Assembly: GCA_963210315.1 (NCBI GenBank)
Contig: OY723258.1
Coordinates: forward strand, 1,054,001-1,118,000
Direction: 5' to 3'
DNA from: Rhynchopus euleeides
Taxonomy: Eukaryota > Euglenozoa > Diplonemea > Diplonemida > Diplonemidae
DNA: 64,000 nucleotides
This document shows positions 9,589-18,755 of the stretch, piece by piece; positions within the stretch are counted from its first letter, which is position 1, and every line of letters begins with the position of its first letter. The translations under genes were made by a program, and so were the position numbers. The notes under the pieces were generated by a model. That model made no database searches, was not told the DNA's origin, and was given only the letters and a program-made list of their open reading frames with translations.

Positions 9589-10749
9589 ATGTCTCTCCCA
9601 CCTCCCTCGCCGGACTGCATCAACCTCGACGGGTACACCCCATCAGCGGTCGGTACGGCGAGGGTGCGGGCGACGTCGCCGGCTGCGACGGCAGGACAGG
9701 GGCTTCCCGCCCCTGAGATCATGACCGCCCGCATGCTCGGGGACCAGGCGGCGGCTCTCGTCGACGCCTGCGTGGTGTACTCTTGTGCACCCGTCGACGG
9801 GAGCCAGCCGTTTCGGCGGTTCGCTGGTCGCCTGTCGCAGGCGCATGACGAGGAGGGGAACGCTGCGGGGTACGAAGTGCGCTTGTCCGAGGCGTACAAT
9901 TACGTATCCGACACGGAGCAGCACCGCGGGCCCGACGTCCTGTACAGGATGCCGGCGGACGGGTGGCAGTACTCCCGTCTGGTGGAGATGTCTGTCCACC
10001 AGACGGAGTGCGCCACCCGCGCGGTGACGGCGTCGCAGGAAGCGATGCAACGCTCGCTGGAGCAGCAGGCGCAGGAGTTCCGCGAGCGTGCGGAGGAGCA
10101 GACGAGGTCCTTCCGGCTGGAGCTGGATGCTCGCCTGCGGCAGCACCAGGACCATGTGCAACGTCAGCAGCAGCAGTGGGCTCACCCGCCACCGTCTCCG
10201 CCAGCACCGCCGTCCCCCATGGCCATGTCTGCCGGGATGCCGTACCCCGGGTCGGAGCGACACCCCGCGGACGCAGCCGACGTCCTGGAGTGGGATTCGC
10301 TGATCGAGTCCGACGCACCGTATCTGGTGCTACAGCTGGAGACCCGCTGGGTGTCGGGGTCGTCGCACCTCCCTGGAGGCCGCATCCTGGATGAGGCGTT
10401 CGCAGCGTTGCGCCTGTGGATTCTTGCCACGGCGTACGTGTCTGGCTGGGGGCGCACTCCCCAGCGGGAGCTGGGGAATCACCTGCTGCGACAGGTGCTG
10501 CTGCAGGTCGCGTTCGTGCGCGACAGGGTGCCGCGCGCCGCCATCGAGCGGCACCTTGCGAAGGAGGACCCCACTTCCCACCCGGTGATGCGGGCGGCTG
10601 CGGCTGTGGGGCCGGGGGCCGCCGCCCCCCACACACAACAACAACACACGCGCCCCCGCGCCGCTGCTCGGGCCCCCCAGCAGCGCATCGCGGCGAAGGC
10701 ACCGGCGAGGGCGCCGGGAAACGGCAGGGCCGGGGGCGGGCGCGCGTGA
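9589..10749 (+). CDS. Gag-like protein of the resident Ngaro/DIRS element
   Basis: 386 aa, starting at MSLPPPSPD, 24 nt after the A repeat. No enzymatic motif is visible. The N-terminal half has LGDQAAALVDACVVYSC and LSEAYNYV blocks shared with the second Gag. A glutamine/arginine-rich coiled-coil stretch follows (about 150-205), then a proline-rich linker. A conserved C-terminal domain includes ELGNHLLRQVLLQVAFVRD and VPRAAIERHLA. The same C-terminal domain occurs in the Gag-YR fusion at 46780-49047, which supports a structural Gag role. The tail is basic and rich in Ala, Pro and Arg. The N-terminal half differs strongly from the Gag at 11094-12290, while the C-terminal domain is nearly identical. 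Confidence 0.75.
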   Translation: MSLPPPSPDCINLDGYTPSAVGTARVRATSPAATAGQGLPAPEIMTARMLGDQAAALVDACVVYSCAPVDGSQPFRRFAGRLSQAHDEEGNAAGYEVRLSEAYNYVSDTEQHRGPDVLYRMPADGWQYSRLVEMSVHQTECATRAVTASQEAMQRSLEQQAQEFRERAEEQTRSFRLELDARLRQHQDHVQRQQQQWAHPPPSPPAPPSPMAMSAGMPYPGSERHPADAADVLEWDSLIESDAPYLVLQLETRWVSGSSHLPGGRILDEAFAALRLWILATAYVSGWGRTPQRELGNHLLRQVLLQVAFVRDRVPRAAIERHLAKEDPTSHPVMRAAAAVGPGAAAPHTQQQHTRPRAAARAPQQRIAAKAPARAPGNGRAGGGRA

Positions 10750-10774
10750 CTGCCCACCTTCCGGCTTCAGACCT

Positions 10775-11022
10775 CACAGTTTACTGAGGGAATATGACCC
10801 AAGGCCATTGGCAGCAGACACCCCCATCCCCCTCATCACCCCTGACACCCCACAACCCCAATCCTGTTGCCTTTCCCCTCTCTCTCTCCCCCCATGTTGT
10901 GCCCATGCACCTTCCCGGGACACTTTGTATATAACTTTAACACCACACCACACAACACCCCCTTCATCAGGGTAATCTCCCCGCGGCCAACACTCTTCGT
11001 CTTGTCCGCTTTCTTTTATTGT
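10775..11022 (+). repeat. Terminal repeat A, copy 2
   Basis: Nearly identical to 9320-9565, with TATATAA at 10928-10934. It marks the 5' end of the inner copy and precedes the second gag. Confidence 0.88.
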
Positions 11023-11093
11023 TACACTTTCACCTTCTGTTCCCACGCCTTCTTCCCCACTGCCCTTTCCAACCGCCCGTCGCCCGCTACACA

Positions 11094-12290
11094 ATGACAA
11101 CCTCCCCTGACGTCGTCCCCCTGCAGCCCTTCACCATGTCGTGGGTGGGGACTCAGCGGGCGCGGGCGGTCTCCCCCAGAGCCACCGCTGGGCAGGGGTT
11201 TGTGGCCCCTGTGGAGATGTCGGTGCGGATGCTGGGGGACCAGGCCGCTGCCCTGGTGAATGCGTGTGTTGTATACACGTGCAGACCGTCTGACGGATCG
11301 ACGGATTTCGCGCGTTACGCAGCGCGTCTCTCTGCGGGTGCACCTGACCAGGACGGCTCTCCGACATATGAAGTGACATTGTCGGAGGCCTACAACTATG
11401 TGGCCGGAGTCGAAGTGCACGACGGTCCGGATGTGACCTACCCCTTCCCCGCTCCGGATTGGGTCTACATCCGACTCGTCGAGACCTCGGTGCACCAGAC
11501 CGAGATGGCGGCGACGACCATCGAGGACATGCGGGTGCAGTCAGAACGGGAGGTGGCAGCGGTGCGCGAGGCTTTGAACGAAGTGCAGGCACAGGCAGCA
11601 GCGCAGCAGCGGCGCTTCGACGAGGCTTCGGCAGAACAAACACGTCAGTTCCAGGAGGAATTCGACCGGCGTGTCGCGACCATGCAGCAGCAGGCTGCAT
11701 CGATGGTGGCGTCGCAGCCCCCTCCCCCTCCTCAGCAGATGGGTGCTCCCCCGGTGACACCGCCCCCGATGTACCCGCAGATGGCGGCGCCGATGACGAG
11801 CGCGGCGGTGCACCCGGCGGATGTGGCGGACGTCGCGGAGTGGGATGCGGCCATCGAGACCGACGCGCAGTACCTGGTACTGCAGCTCGAGTCTCGCTGG
11901 GTGTCGGGTTCGCTGCATCTCCCCGGGGGGCGCATTCTGGGGGAGGCCTTCGAGGCATTGCGCCTCTGGATCTTGGCGACGGCGTGCGTCGCAGGCTGGG
12001 GGCGCACCCCCCAGAGGGAGCTGGGGAACCACCTGCTGCGACAGGTGCTGCTCCAGATTGCCTTCGTGCGAGACAGGGTGCCGCGAGCTGCGATCGAGCG
12101 CCACCTCGCCAGGGAGGACGCCACGGCCCACCCTGTGATGCGAGCGGCTGCGGCAGTGGGCCCGGGGGCCGCCCCCCAGACACAACACACACGCCCCCGC
12201 ACCGCCGCCAGAGCCCCCCAGCAGCGCATCGTGGCGAAGGCACCGGCGAGGGCGCCGGGAAACGGCAGGGCCGGGGGCGGGCGCGCGTGA
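11094..12290 (+). CDS. Gag-like protein of the inserted Ngaro/DIRS element
   Basis: 398 aa from MTTSPDVVP, chosen as the first ATG after repeat A that matches the start of the other Gag. The order is the same as in the resident copy: an N-terminal domain with MLGDQAAALVNACVVYTC and LSEAYNYV, a glutamine- and glutamate-rich predicted coiled coil (about 155-215), a proline-rich linker, and a C-terminal domain with ELGNHLLRQVLLQIAFVRD. Its N-terminal half shares only about half its residues with the first Gag. The ORF is intact and in frame. Confidence 0.75.
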   Translation: MTTSPDVVPLQPFTMSWVGTQRARAVSPRATAGQGFVAPVEMSVRMLGDQAAALVNACVVYTCRPSDGSTDFARYAARLSAGAPDQDGSPTYEVTLSEAYNYVAGVEVHDGPDVTYPFPAPDWVYIRLVETSVHQTEMAATTIEDMRVQSEREVAAVREALNEVQAQAAAQQRRFDEASAEQTRQFQEEFDRRVATMQQQAASMVASQPPPPPQQMGAPPVTPPPMYPQMAAPMTSAAVHPADVADVAEWDAAIETDAQYLVLQLESRWVSGSLHLPGGRILGEAFEALRLWILATACVAGWGRTPQRELGNHLLRQVLLQIAFVRDRVPRAAIERHLAREDATAHPVMRAAAAVGPGAAPQTQHTRPRTAARAPQQRIVAKAPARAPGNGRAGGGRA

Positions 12291-12545
12291 CTGCCCACCT
12301 CCCGGCTCCAGGCCCGCCCCCCCCTCGCGCTTCTACAACACCCCGCCCCTCGCCGCCCATCCAACCCCCCCCACATCCACAACATCAACAACATCAACAA
12401 CAACGACAACAACAACAACAACACCTCAACAACATCTCCTCCACCCGACACATCCCTTCGACCCCACCCCGCTCAGCCAGGGCCCGCAACGCCCTTAGGC
12501 GCATCCGGCGCCGCCAGCGGGAGAACACCGCTCTTTGCGAGGGCG

Positions 12546-13475
12546 ATGATGCGGCACGTGGCCGCTCGGGTCGGGGGTGTGGCGGTGCGCGTCACGGGAG
12601 AGGTGGAGGTCGGCCCCGGGGAGGCCGTGGAGCGCCTGCAGGCCGTGGTGGCGGGTATGTGGGCGCGAAGCACTTCGTCACAGAGGCAGCTGCTGTGGGC
12701 AAGGCTGGTGCGGTGGGCCAACGAGCACGGCCTAGAAGTCGACGCCGACACCGCCATGCTGTTCGTGCTGGCGACAGGGGTGTCGCCGCAGGGGATGCTG
12801 GCCTACGCAAAGGCGCTCTCCGGGACGATGCGCCACCTCGGCCTCGCCCAGCAGCCCCTCCTCAGCCTGGCAAGCGCGCTGCGTGCGGCCGGGGGGGCCA
12901 TTCCGCAGCAGCAGGCGACGCCGATGCCGAAGGAGGTACTCGTGGCGTGGGCGCTGTGTCAACAGCCGCATCTCCGACTGGCGGCGCTGACGGCGTGGAA
13001 GACCGCGGCCCGGTGGGGGGAGGTGTGCACCCTCTCGTCGGAGCAGTTCATCGCGGTGCAGCCCACGGAGGTGATAATAGACTGGCACACCTCCCCGAAG
13101 GGCCGTCGGGCCAACCCGTTCACAGCCTCAAAGTGGACGGTGATATGCGGGGACCTGACCCCCTCCATCGCGGAGCTGGTGACGCGCCTGCGCCCCTTCG
13201 AGCGGCTGACGGCGGTTTCGACGGCAGATGTGACGGCGATGTGGCGGGCAACACCGGGGATGGAGGCCTACTCGGGCCACAGCGTGAAGCGCGGGGCGCT
13301 CACCTTCCTCTTCGGGCTCATCGCGTCGGGAGCGGATCTGTCGGAGATGCTGGTGGGCCGCCTCGCGAAGCATCACGGCGAGAGCGGCCTCTCCAGCACC
13401 ACCATCCGCTACGGGGGATGCCCCACGGAGATGGCGAGGGCGCTGCGGACGCAGGAGGTGACACGGCATCTGTGA
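12546..13475 (+). CDS. Tyrosine recombinase (inner copy)
   Basis: 309 aa. It integrates the DNA copy in place of a DDE integrase. Catalytic positions: Arg in AARWGEV (about 156), the box SGHSVKRGA (about 243-251), His in AKHHGES (about 276) and the Tyr nucleophile in TTIRYGG (about 289). The box reads H-S-V-K-R. The usual HxxR arginine position is Lys, with Arg one residue later. The related YRs at 51796-52791 and 46780-49047 have HSLRR and HSPRR. The N-terminal core-binding part contains LLWARLVRWANEHGLEVDAD. Its TGA stop overlaps the RT start in TGATG. Confidence 0.88.
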   Translation: MMRHVAARVGGVAVRVTGEVEVGPGEAVERLQAVVAGMWARSTSSQRQLLWARLVRWANEHGLEVDADTAMLFVLATGVSPQGMLAYAKALSGTMRHLGLAQQPLLSLASALRAAGGAIPQQQATPMPKEVLVAWALCQQPHLRLAALTAWKTAARWGEVCTLSSEQFIAVQPTEVIIDWHTSPKGRRANPFTASKWTVICGDLTPSIAELVTRLRPFERLTAVSTADVTAMWRATPGMEAYSGHSVKRGALTFLFGLIASGADLSEMLVGRLAKHHGESGLSSTTIRYGGCPTEMARALRTQEVTRHL

Positions 13476-15184
13476 TGGCCGACCCTGAGTCCTTTTGCCG
13501 CAAGCAGCGGGGGCTGCACTCGGTGACGCGGCGTGCGCACCAGTCGAGGCTGCCGGCGACGGAGGAGGAGCGCCGTGCGCCCCTGCATGTGTCTTCTGTG
13601 GCGGAGATGGACGTCGAGGCGCTGCGGGCGAGGATGACCGCCACTGTGAGGCGCAGGTTCGACGAGGTGTGGCGGCTGACGTTCCCCGATGCACCCCCGC
13701 CGGGCACTTCTACACCTTCTCCCTCTGAGGGGCGCTCCCGCCCCTCGCATCTACAACACAAGCATGCGGAGCTGCTGGTGGAGAACGGAGTGGCTGGGCC
13801 TGCGTCGGGTCCGGGCCCCTCCCTGTGCGTGCCCTTTACTGTGATGGAGGAGAAGCCGTCCGGGTTGCGGCAGAGGTTCATCCTCTGGACCAAGCAGGCA
13901 AACGACAACTTGGAGGAGTCCTACGCGGCACACGTCCCCCTGGGGCACATCTCGGGGTACCTCGACGCGGTGTTTGCGGAGTGTGGGTCGGCGCGGGATT
14001 TCAAGTGCGGGTTTTATCAGATCCCCATCCCTGCGCCTGCACGGAGGTTCTTTCGCTTCGCTGACGAGTCGGGGGACTGGTATGAGCTGCTGAGGTTGCC
14101 CATGGGCCACTGTTGTGCGCCCGAGCTGATGCACACTTTGGCTGCTGTTGTGGGTGGGCACCGGGACTACGTCCGCCAGGAGTTCTGCACTGCGCCTGAG
14201 GTGGGGGTCGACGTCTGGATCGACAACGTGCGTCTGACCGGCCCCCGCACCAGTGTCGAAGAGGCGACGCGGCAGATGGACAAGGTGGCTGCGGCGTGCG
14301 CTGCGACATGGAAGCCGTCTGACTCGGTGGACACGGCGACGGTCTACGAGTTTCTCGGGGTGGCATTCGACCACGCTGCCCAGACCGTGTCTCCGTCGGA
14401 CAGGCTGATGGCGAAGCTGGACAGCGTGGACTGGCAGAGGGTGACGGCTGGTGAGCTGGAGTCGCTGGGTGGAAGGTTGCTCCACGCCAGCGCCATTTCG
14501 GGAGTGTCCCCGGGGAGGTTCTGGTTTGGGATCAAGTTCCTCCGCCGGGTGACTAATTTTTTGAACCGGGCGGTCCTTCGGCCGCCTGACCCTGTGCGGA
14601 TCCCCCCATCGGTCTGCCGGGAGTTGCGGCAGTGGTGTGTGTGTGTGGGGGTTGCGCGTGTTCCCCCCCACAGGAGAGTTATTCAGTCCACACCCCCGTC
14701 TTTTACTTGCTTTGTTGACGCCTCCCTCAAGGGTTGGGGTGGCGTCTTAATAGATTCCTTTACACAAGAAATGCAGGTCATTGGTGACTCGTGGACCGCA
14801 GCCGAGTCCCAGCTGCACATTAACATTCTCGAGGCGATGGCCCTCAACAAAACAGTGCGAGCCCTTCCCCGGTCTGTGTGCGGGGGGGCTGTAGAGATCT
14901 GGGTCGACAATACGACCGTGGCAGCTGTTGTGCGCAAGCGGCTGTGTGCCGCCTGCAATCTTATTAACAAGTCCGTCCTGGAGGCGGTAGAATACCTCAC
15001 AGCCCTCCAGGTTTTGTCTTTTTCCGTTGGATACGTCCACACCTCTGCCAATCCGGCAGATCTCCCTTCCCGTATCCCCCCCTCTTGCATTTCTTCTCCC
15101 GAAACCCGGGACCAGGTTTCACTTGCGGTGCGGCGCTTCTTCACTCGCGGTGGGGCAGGCGGAGACCTCGCCTCAACAGCCTGA
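13475..15184 (+). CDS. Reverse transcriptase-RNase H (inner copy)
   Basis: 569 aa. The ATG shares its A with the YR stop (TGATG), which suggests termination-reinitiation. An N-terminal extension of about 100 residues precedes the RT (about 100-300): RQRFILW region, RDFKCGFYQIPI as motif A with Asp about 175, LRLPMGHCCAPELM, and VWIDNVRL as motif C. Motif C is xIDN rather than xxDD. The RNase H domain (about 410-535) has FVDASLKGWGG, INILEAMAL, WVDNTTVAAVV and SANPADLPSR, which gives the D, E, D, D set. The family layout is that of YR retrotransposons. The last 21 bp of the gene belong to repeat B. Confidence 0.9.
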   Translation: MADPESFCRKQRGLHSVTRRAHQSRLPATEEERRAPLHVSSVAEMDVEALRARMTATVRRRFDEVWRLTFPDAPPPGTSTPSPSEGRSRPSHLQHKHAELLVENGVAGPASGPGPSLCVPFTVMEEKPSGLRQRFILWTKQANDNLEESYAAHVPLGHISGYLDAVFAECGSARDFKCGFYQIPIPAPARRFFRFADESGDWYELLRLPMGHCCAPELMHTLAAVVGGHRDYVRQEFCTAPEVGVDVWIDNVRLTGPRTSVEEATRQMDKVAAACAATWKPSDSVDTATVYEFLGVAFDHAAQTVSPSDRLMAKLDSVDWQRVTAGELESLGGRLLHASAISGVSPGRFWFGIKFLRRVTNFLNRAVLRPPDPVRIPPSVCRELRQWCVCVGVARVPPHRRVIQSTPPSFTCFVDASLKGWGGVLIDSFTQEMQVIGDSWTAAESQLHINILEAMALNKTVRALPRSVCGGAVEIWVDNTTVAAVVRKRLCAACNLINKSVLEAVEYLTALQVLSFSVGYVHTSANPADLPSRIPPSCISSPETRDQVSLAVRRFFTRGGAGGDLASTA

Positions 15185-15396
15185 ATTGGCGGTTGTCGCG
15201 GGATCTCTTAACCCCTTCGCGTTGCAAGTGAGGAAAAGCTGAACCGGAAGTCCCCCTTCCCCCTTCCCATCAACACCCCCACTACCCATTGCCTTTGCCT
15301 TTCTTGTCGTTGCGCACACACACCACCAGGAGAACTATAGCCGAGTCGACGTGTGTGTGCCCCCTGTCTGCGATAGCCCGGCCAAGGTATGATTCC
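15164..15396 (+). repeat. Terminal repeat B, copy 1 (right end of inner copy)
   Basis: About 233 bp from GACCTCGCCTCAACAGCC to GGTATGATTCC. It overlaps the last codons of the RT gene and is nearly identical to 18260-18490 and 18756-18987. Confidence 0.88.
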
Positions 15397-15641
15397 ACCC
15401 CCCCCTCACGCTTCTACATCACCCCGCCCCTCGCCGCCCAACACACCCCCCTGCACCCGCCCACAACATCATCAACAACGTCACCAACAAAACAACCAAC
15501 AACATCAACAACAACAACACCTCAGCAACTTCTCCTCCACCCGCCACTTCCCTTCGACCCCACCCCGCTCAGCCAGGGCCCGCAATGCCCTCAGGCGCAT
15601 CCGGCGCCGCCAGCGGGAGACCATCGCTCTTCGGGAGGGCG

Positions 15642-16571
15642 ATGATGCGGCACGTGGCCGCTCGGGTCGGGGGCGTGGCGGCGCGTCGCACGGGAGAGGT
15701 GGAGGTCGCCCCCGGGGAGGCCGTGGAGCGCCTGCAGGCCGTGGTGGCGGGGATGTGGGCAAGAAGCACTTCGTCGCAGAGGCAGCTCCTGTGGGCAAGG
15801 CTGGTGCGATGGGCCAACGAGCACGGCCTCGAAGTCGACGCCGACACCGCCATGCTGTTCGTGCTGGCGACAGGGGTGTCGCCTCAGGGGATGCTGGCCT
15901 ACGCAAAGGCGCTCTCCGGGACAATGCGGCACCTCGGCTTCGGCCAGCAGCCCCTCCTCAGCCTGGCAAGCGCGCTGCGGGCGGCCGGCGGGGCCATTCC
16001 GCAGCGGCAGGCGACGCCGATGCCGAAGGGGGTGCTCGTGGCGTGGGCGTTGCAGCAGCAGCCGCACCTCCAGCTGGCGGCGCTGACGGCGTGGAAGACC
16101 GCCAGCCGGTGGGGGGAGGTGTGCTCCCTCTCCTCGGAGCAGTACATCGCAGTGCAGCCCGGGGAGGTGATAATAGACTGGCACACCTCCCCGAAGGGCC
16201 GCCGGGCCAACCCGTTCACCCCCTCCAAGTGGACGGTGATATGCGGGGACCTGACCCCCCTCATCGCGGAGCTGGTGACGCGCCTGCGCCCCTTCGAGCG
16301 GCTGACGGCGGTTTCGACGGCAGATGTGACGGCGATGTGGCGGGCTACACCGGAGATGGAGGACTACTCGGGCCACAGCGTGAAGCGCGGGGCACTCACC
16401 TTCCTCTTCGGGCTCATCGGGTCGGGAGCGGATCTGTCGGAGATGCTGGTGGGCCGCCTCGCGAAGCACCACGGCGAGAGCGGCCTCTCCAGCACCACCA
16501 TCCGCTACGGGGGGTGCCCCACGGAGATGGCGAGGGCGCTGCGGACGCAGGAGGTGACACGGCATCTGTGA
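15642..16571 (+). CDS. Tyrosine recombinase (resident copy)
   Basis: 309 aa, same length as and about 95% identical to the YR at 12546-13475, with the same catalytic set (AARWGEV changed to ASRWGEV, HSVKR kept, IRYGG kept). An ATG at 15585 would add 19 residues but is absent from the sister copy, so MMRHVAARV is preferred. The TGATG overlap with the downstream RT is kept. Conserved spacing and absence of stops suggest both copies were selected until recently. Confidence 0.86.
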   Translation: MMRHVAARVGGVAARRTGEVEVAPGEAVERLQAVVAGMWARSTSSQRQLLWARLVRWANEHGLEVDADTAMLFVLATGVSPQGMLAYAKALSGTMRHLGFGQQPLLSLASALRAAGGAIPQRQATPMPKGVLVAWALQQQPHLQLAALTAWKTASRWGEVCSLSSEQYIAVQPGEVIIDWHTSPKGRRANPFTPSKWTVICGDLTPLIAELVTRLRPFERLTAVSTADVTAMWRATPEMEDYSGHSVKRGALTFLFGLIGSGADLSEMLVGRLAKHHGESGLSSTTIRYGGCPTEMARALRTQEVTRHL

Positions 16572-18280
16572 TGGCCGACCCTGAGTCCTTTTGCCGCAAG
16601 CAGCGGGGGCTGCACTCGGTGACGCGGCGTGCGCACCAGTCGAGGCTGCCGGCGACGGAGGAGGAGCGCCGTGCGCCCCTGCATGTGTCTTCTGTGGCGG
16701 AGATGGACGTCGAGGCGCTGCGGGCGAGGATGACCGCCACTGTGAGGCGCAGGTTCGACGAGGTGTGGCGGCTGACGTTCCCTGATGCGCCCCCGCCGGG
16801 CACTTTTACTCCTTCTCCCTCTGAGGGGCGCTCCCGCCCCTCGCATCTACAACAGAAGCATGCGGAGCTGCTGGTGGAGAACGGAGTGGCTGGGCCTGCG
16901 TCGGGCCCGGGCCCCTCCCTGTGCGTGCCCTTCACTGTGATGGAGGAGAAGCCGTCGGGGTTGCGGCAGAGGTTCATCCTCTGGACCAAGCAGGCAAACG
17001 ACGATCTGGAGGAGTCCTACACGGCACACGTCCCCCTGGGGCACATCTCGGGGTACCTCGACGCGGTGTTTGCGGAGTGTGGGTCGGCGCGGGATTTCAA
17101 GTGCGGGTTTTATCAGATCCCCATCCCTGCGCCTGCACGGAGGTTCTTCCGCTTCGCTGACGAGTCGGGGGACTGGTATGAGCTGCTGAGGTTGCCCATG
17201 GGCCACTGTTGTGCGCCCGAGCTGATGCACACTTTGGCTGCTGTTGTGGGTGGGCACCGGGACTACGTCCGCCAGGAGTTCTGCACTGCGCCTGAGGTGG
17301 GGGTCGACGTCTGGATCGACAACGTGCGTCTGACCGGCCCCCGCACCAGTGTCGAAATGGCGACGCGGCAGATGGACAAGGTGGCTGCGGCGTGCGCTGC
17401 GACATGGAAGCCGTCTGACTCGGTGGACACGGCGACGGTCTACGAGTTTCTCGGGGTGGCATTCGACCATGCTGCCCAGACCGTGTCTCCGTCGGACAGG
17501 CTGATGGCGAAGCTGGACAGCGTGGACTGGCAGAGGGTGACGGCTGGTGAGCTGGAGTCGCTGGGTGGAAGGTTGCTCCACGCCAGCGCCATTTCGGGAG
17601 TGTCCCCGGGGAGGTTCTGGTTTGGGATCAAGTTCCTCCGCCGGGTGACTAATTTTTTGAACCGGGCGGTCCTTCGGCCGCCTGACCCTGTGCGGATCCC
17701 CCCATCGGTCTGCCGGGAGTTGCGGCAGTGGTGTGTGTGTGTGGGGGTTGCGCGTGTTCCCCCCCACAGAAGAGTTATTCAGTCCACACCCCCGTCTTTT
17801 ACTTGCTTTGTTGACGCCTCCCTCAAGGGCTGGGGTGGCGTCTTAATAGATTCCTTTACACAAGAAATGCAGGTCATTGGTGACTCGTGGACCGCAGCCG
17901 AGTCCCAGCTGCACATTAACATTCTCGAGGCGATGGCCCTCAACAAAACAGTGCGAGCCCTTCCCCGGTCTGTGTGCGGGGGGGCTGTAGAGATCTGGGT
18001 CGACAATACGACCGTGGCAGCTGTTGTGCGCAAGCGGCTGTGTGCCGCCTGCCATCTTATTAACAAGTCCGTCCTGGAGGCGGTAGAATACCTCACAGCC
18101 CTCCAGGTTTTGTCTTTTTCCGTTGGATACGTCCACACCTCTGCCAATCCGGCAGATCTCCCTTCCCGTATCCCCCCCTCTTGCATTTCTTCTCCCGAAA
18201 CCCGGGACCAGGTTTCACTTGCGGTGCGGCGCTTCTTCACTCGCGGTGGGGCAGGCGGAGACCTCGCCTCAACAGCCTGA
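16571..18280 (+). CDS. Reverse transcriptase-RNase H (resident copy)
   Basis: 569 aa and nearly identical (by eye about 98-99%) to the RT at 13475-15184, with scattered substitutions such as NDNLEES to NDDLEES and CNLIN to CHLIN. All RT and RNase H motifs match, including the WIDN motif C. Near identity of the two RTs contrasts with the divergent Gag N-termini and implies mosaic exchange or recent copying of the YR-RT half. Confidence 0.88.
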   Translation: MADPESFCRKQRGLHSVTRRAHQSRLPATEEERRAPLHVSSVAEMDVEALRARMTATVRRRFDEVWRLTFPDAPPPGTFTPSPSEGRSRPSHLQQKHAELLVENGVAGPASGPGPSLCVPFTVMEEKPSGLRQRFILWTKQANDDLEESYTAHVPLGHISGYLDAVFAECGSARDFKCGFYQIPIPAPARRFFRFADESGDWYELLRLPMGHCCAPELMHTLAAVVGGHRDYVRQEFCTAPEVGVDVWIDNVRLTGPRTSVEMATRQMDKVAAACAATWKPSDSVDTATVYEFLGVAFDHAAQTVSPSDRLMAKLDSVDWQRVTAGELESLGGRLLHASAISGVSPGRFWFGIKFLRRVTNFLNRAVLRPPDPVRIPPSVCRELRQWCVCVGVARVPPHRRVIQSTPPSFTCFVDASLKGWGGVLIDSFTQEMQVIGDSWTAAESQLHINILEAMALNKTVRALPRSVCGGAVEIWVDNTTVAAVVRKRLCAACHLINKSVLEAVEYLTALQVLSFSVGYVHTSANPADLPSRIPPSCISSPETRDQVSLAVRRFFTRGGAGGDLASTA

Positions 18281-18490
18281 ATTGGCGGTTGTCGCGGGAT
18301 CTCTTAACCCCTTCGCGTTGCAAGTGAGGAAAAGCTGAACCGGAAGTCCCCCTTCCTCCTTCCCATCAACACCCCCACTACCCATTGCCTTTGCCATTCT
18401 TGTCGTTGCGCACACACACCACCAGGAGAACTATAGCCGAGTCGACGTGTGTGTGCCCCCTGTCTGCGATAGCCGGCCAAGGTATGATTC
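18260..18490 (+). repeat. Repeat B1 of the resident element
   Basis: Internal B copy that overlaps the RT 3' end and ends in GATTC. It is followed after one base by repeat A, forming the internal B-A junction typical of split direct repeats. Confidence 0.85.
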
Positions 18491-18491
18491 T

Positions 18492-18737
18492 CACAGTTTA
18501 CTGAGGGAATATGACCCAAGGCCATTGGCAGCAGACACCCCCATCCCCCTCATCACCCCTGACACCCCACAACCCCAATCCTGTTGCCTTTCCCCTCTCT
18601 CTCCCCCCATGTTGTGCCCATGCACCTTCCCGGGACACTTTGTATATAACTTTAACACCACACCACACAACACCCCCTTCATCAGGGTAATCTCCCCGCG
18701 GCCAACACTCTTCGTCTTGTCCGCTTTCTTTTATTGT
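18492..18737 (+). repeat. Repeat A2 of the resident element
   Basis: Third A copy, nearly identical to 9320-9565, with TATATAA at 18643-18649. Here it is not followed by a gene but by 18 bp and the terminal B repeat. Confidence 0.88.
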
Positions 18738-18755
18738 CCCACCCTCCATCCCCCG

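Larger units (their letters stand above)
10775..15396 (+). mobile_element. Second Ngaro/DIRS copy inserted inside the first
   Basis: The block starts with repeat A and ends with repeat B (GGTATGATTCC) and carries gag, YR and RT-RNase H. On its left, the resident gag is followed by 25 bp matching the intergenic sequence after the inner gag. On its right, sequence resumes with the CCCCCCTC(A/G)CGCTTCTACA segment that in the inner copy lies between gag and YR. The insertion site is therefore the resident element's gag-YR spacer. This copy has no internal B-A-B structure, only A at one end and B at the other. Confidence 0.75.

Noticed and set aside
11459-15184. A 1241-codon frame running through gag, YR and RT
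   Set aside because: Only its last 569 codons (from 13475) carry protein motifs; the earlier part is the out-of-frame shadow of gag and YR in GC-rich DNA. The same holds for 15389-16570.
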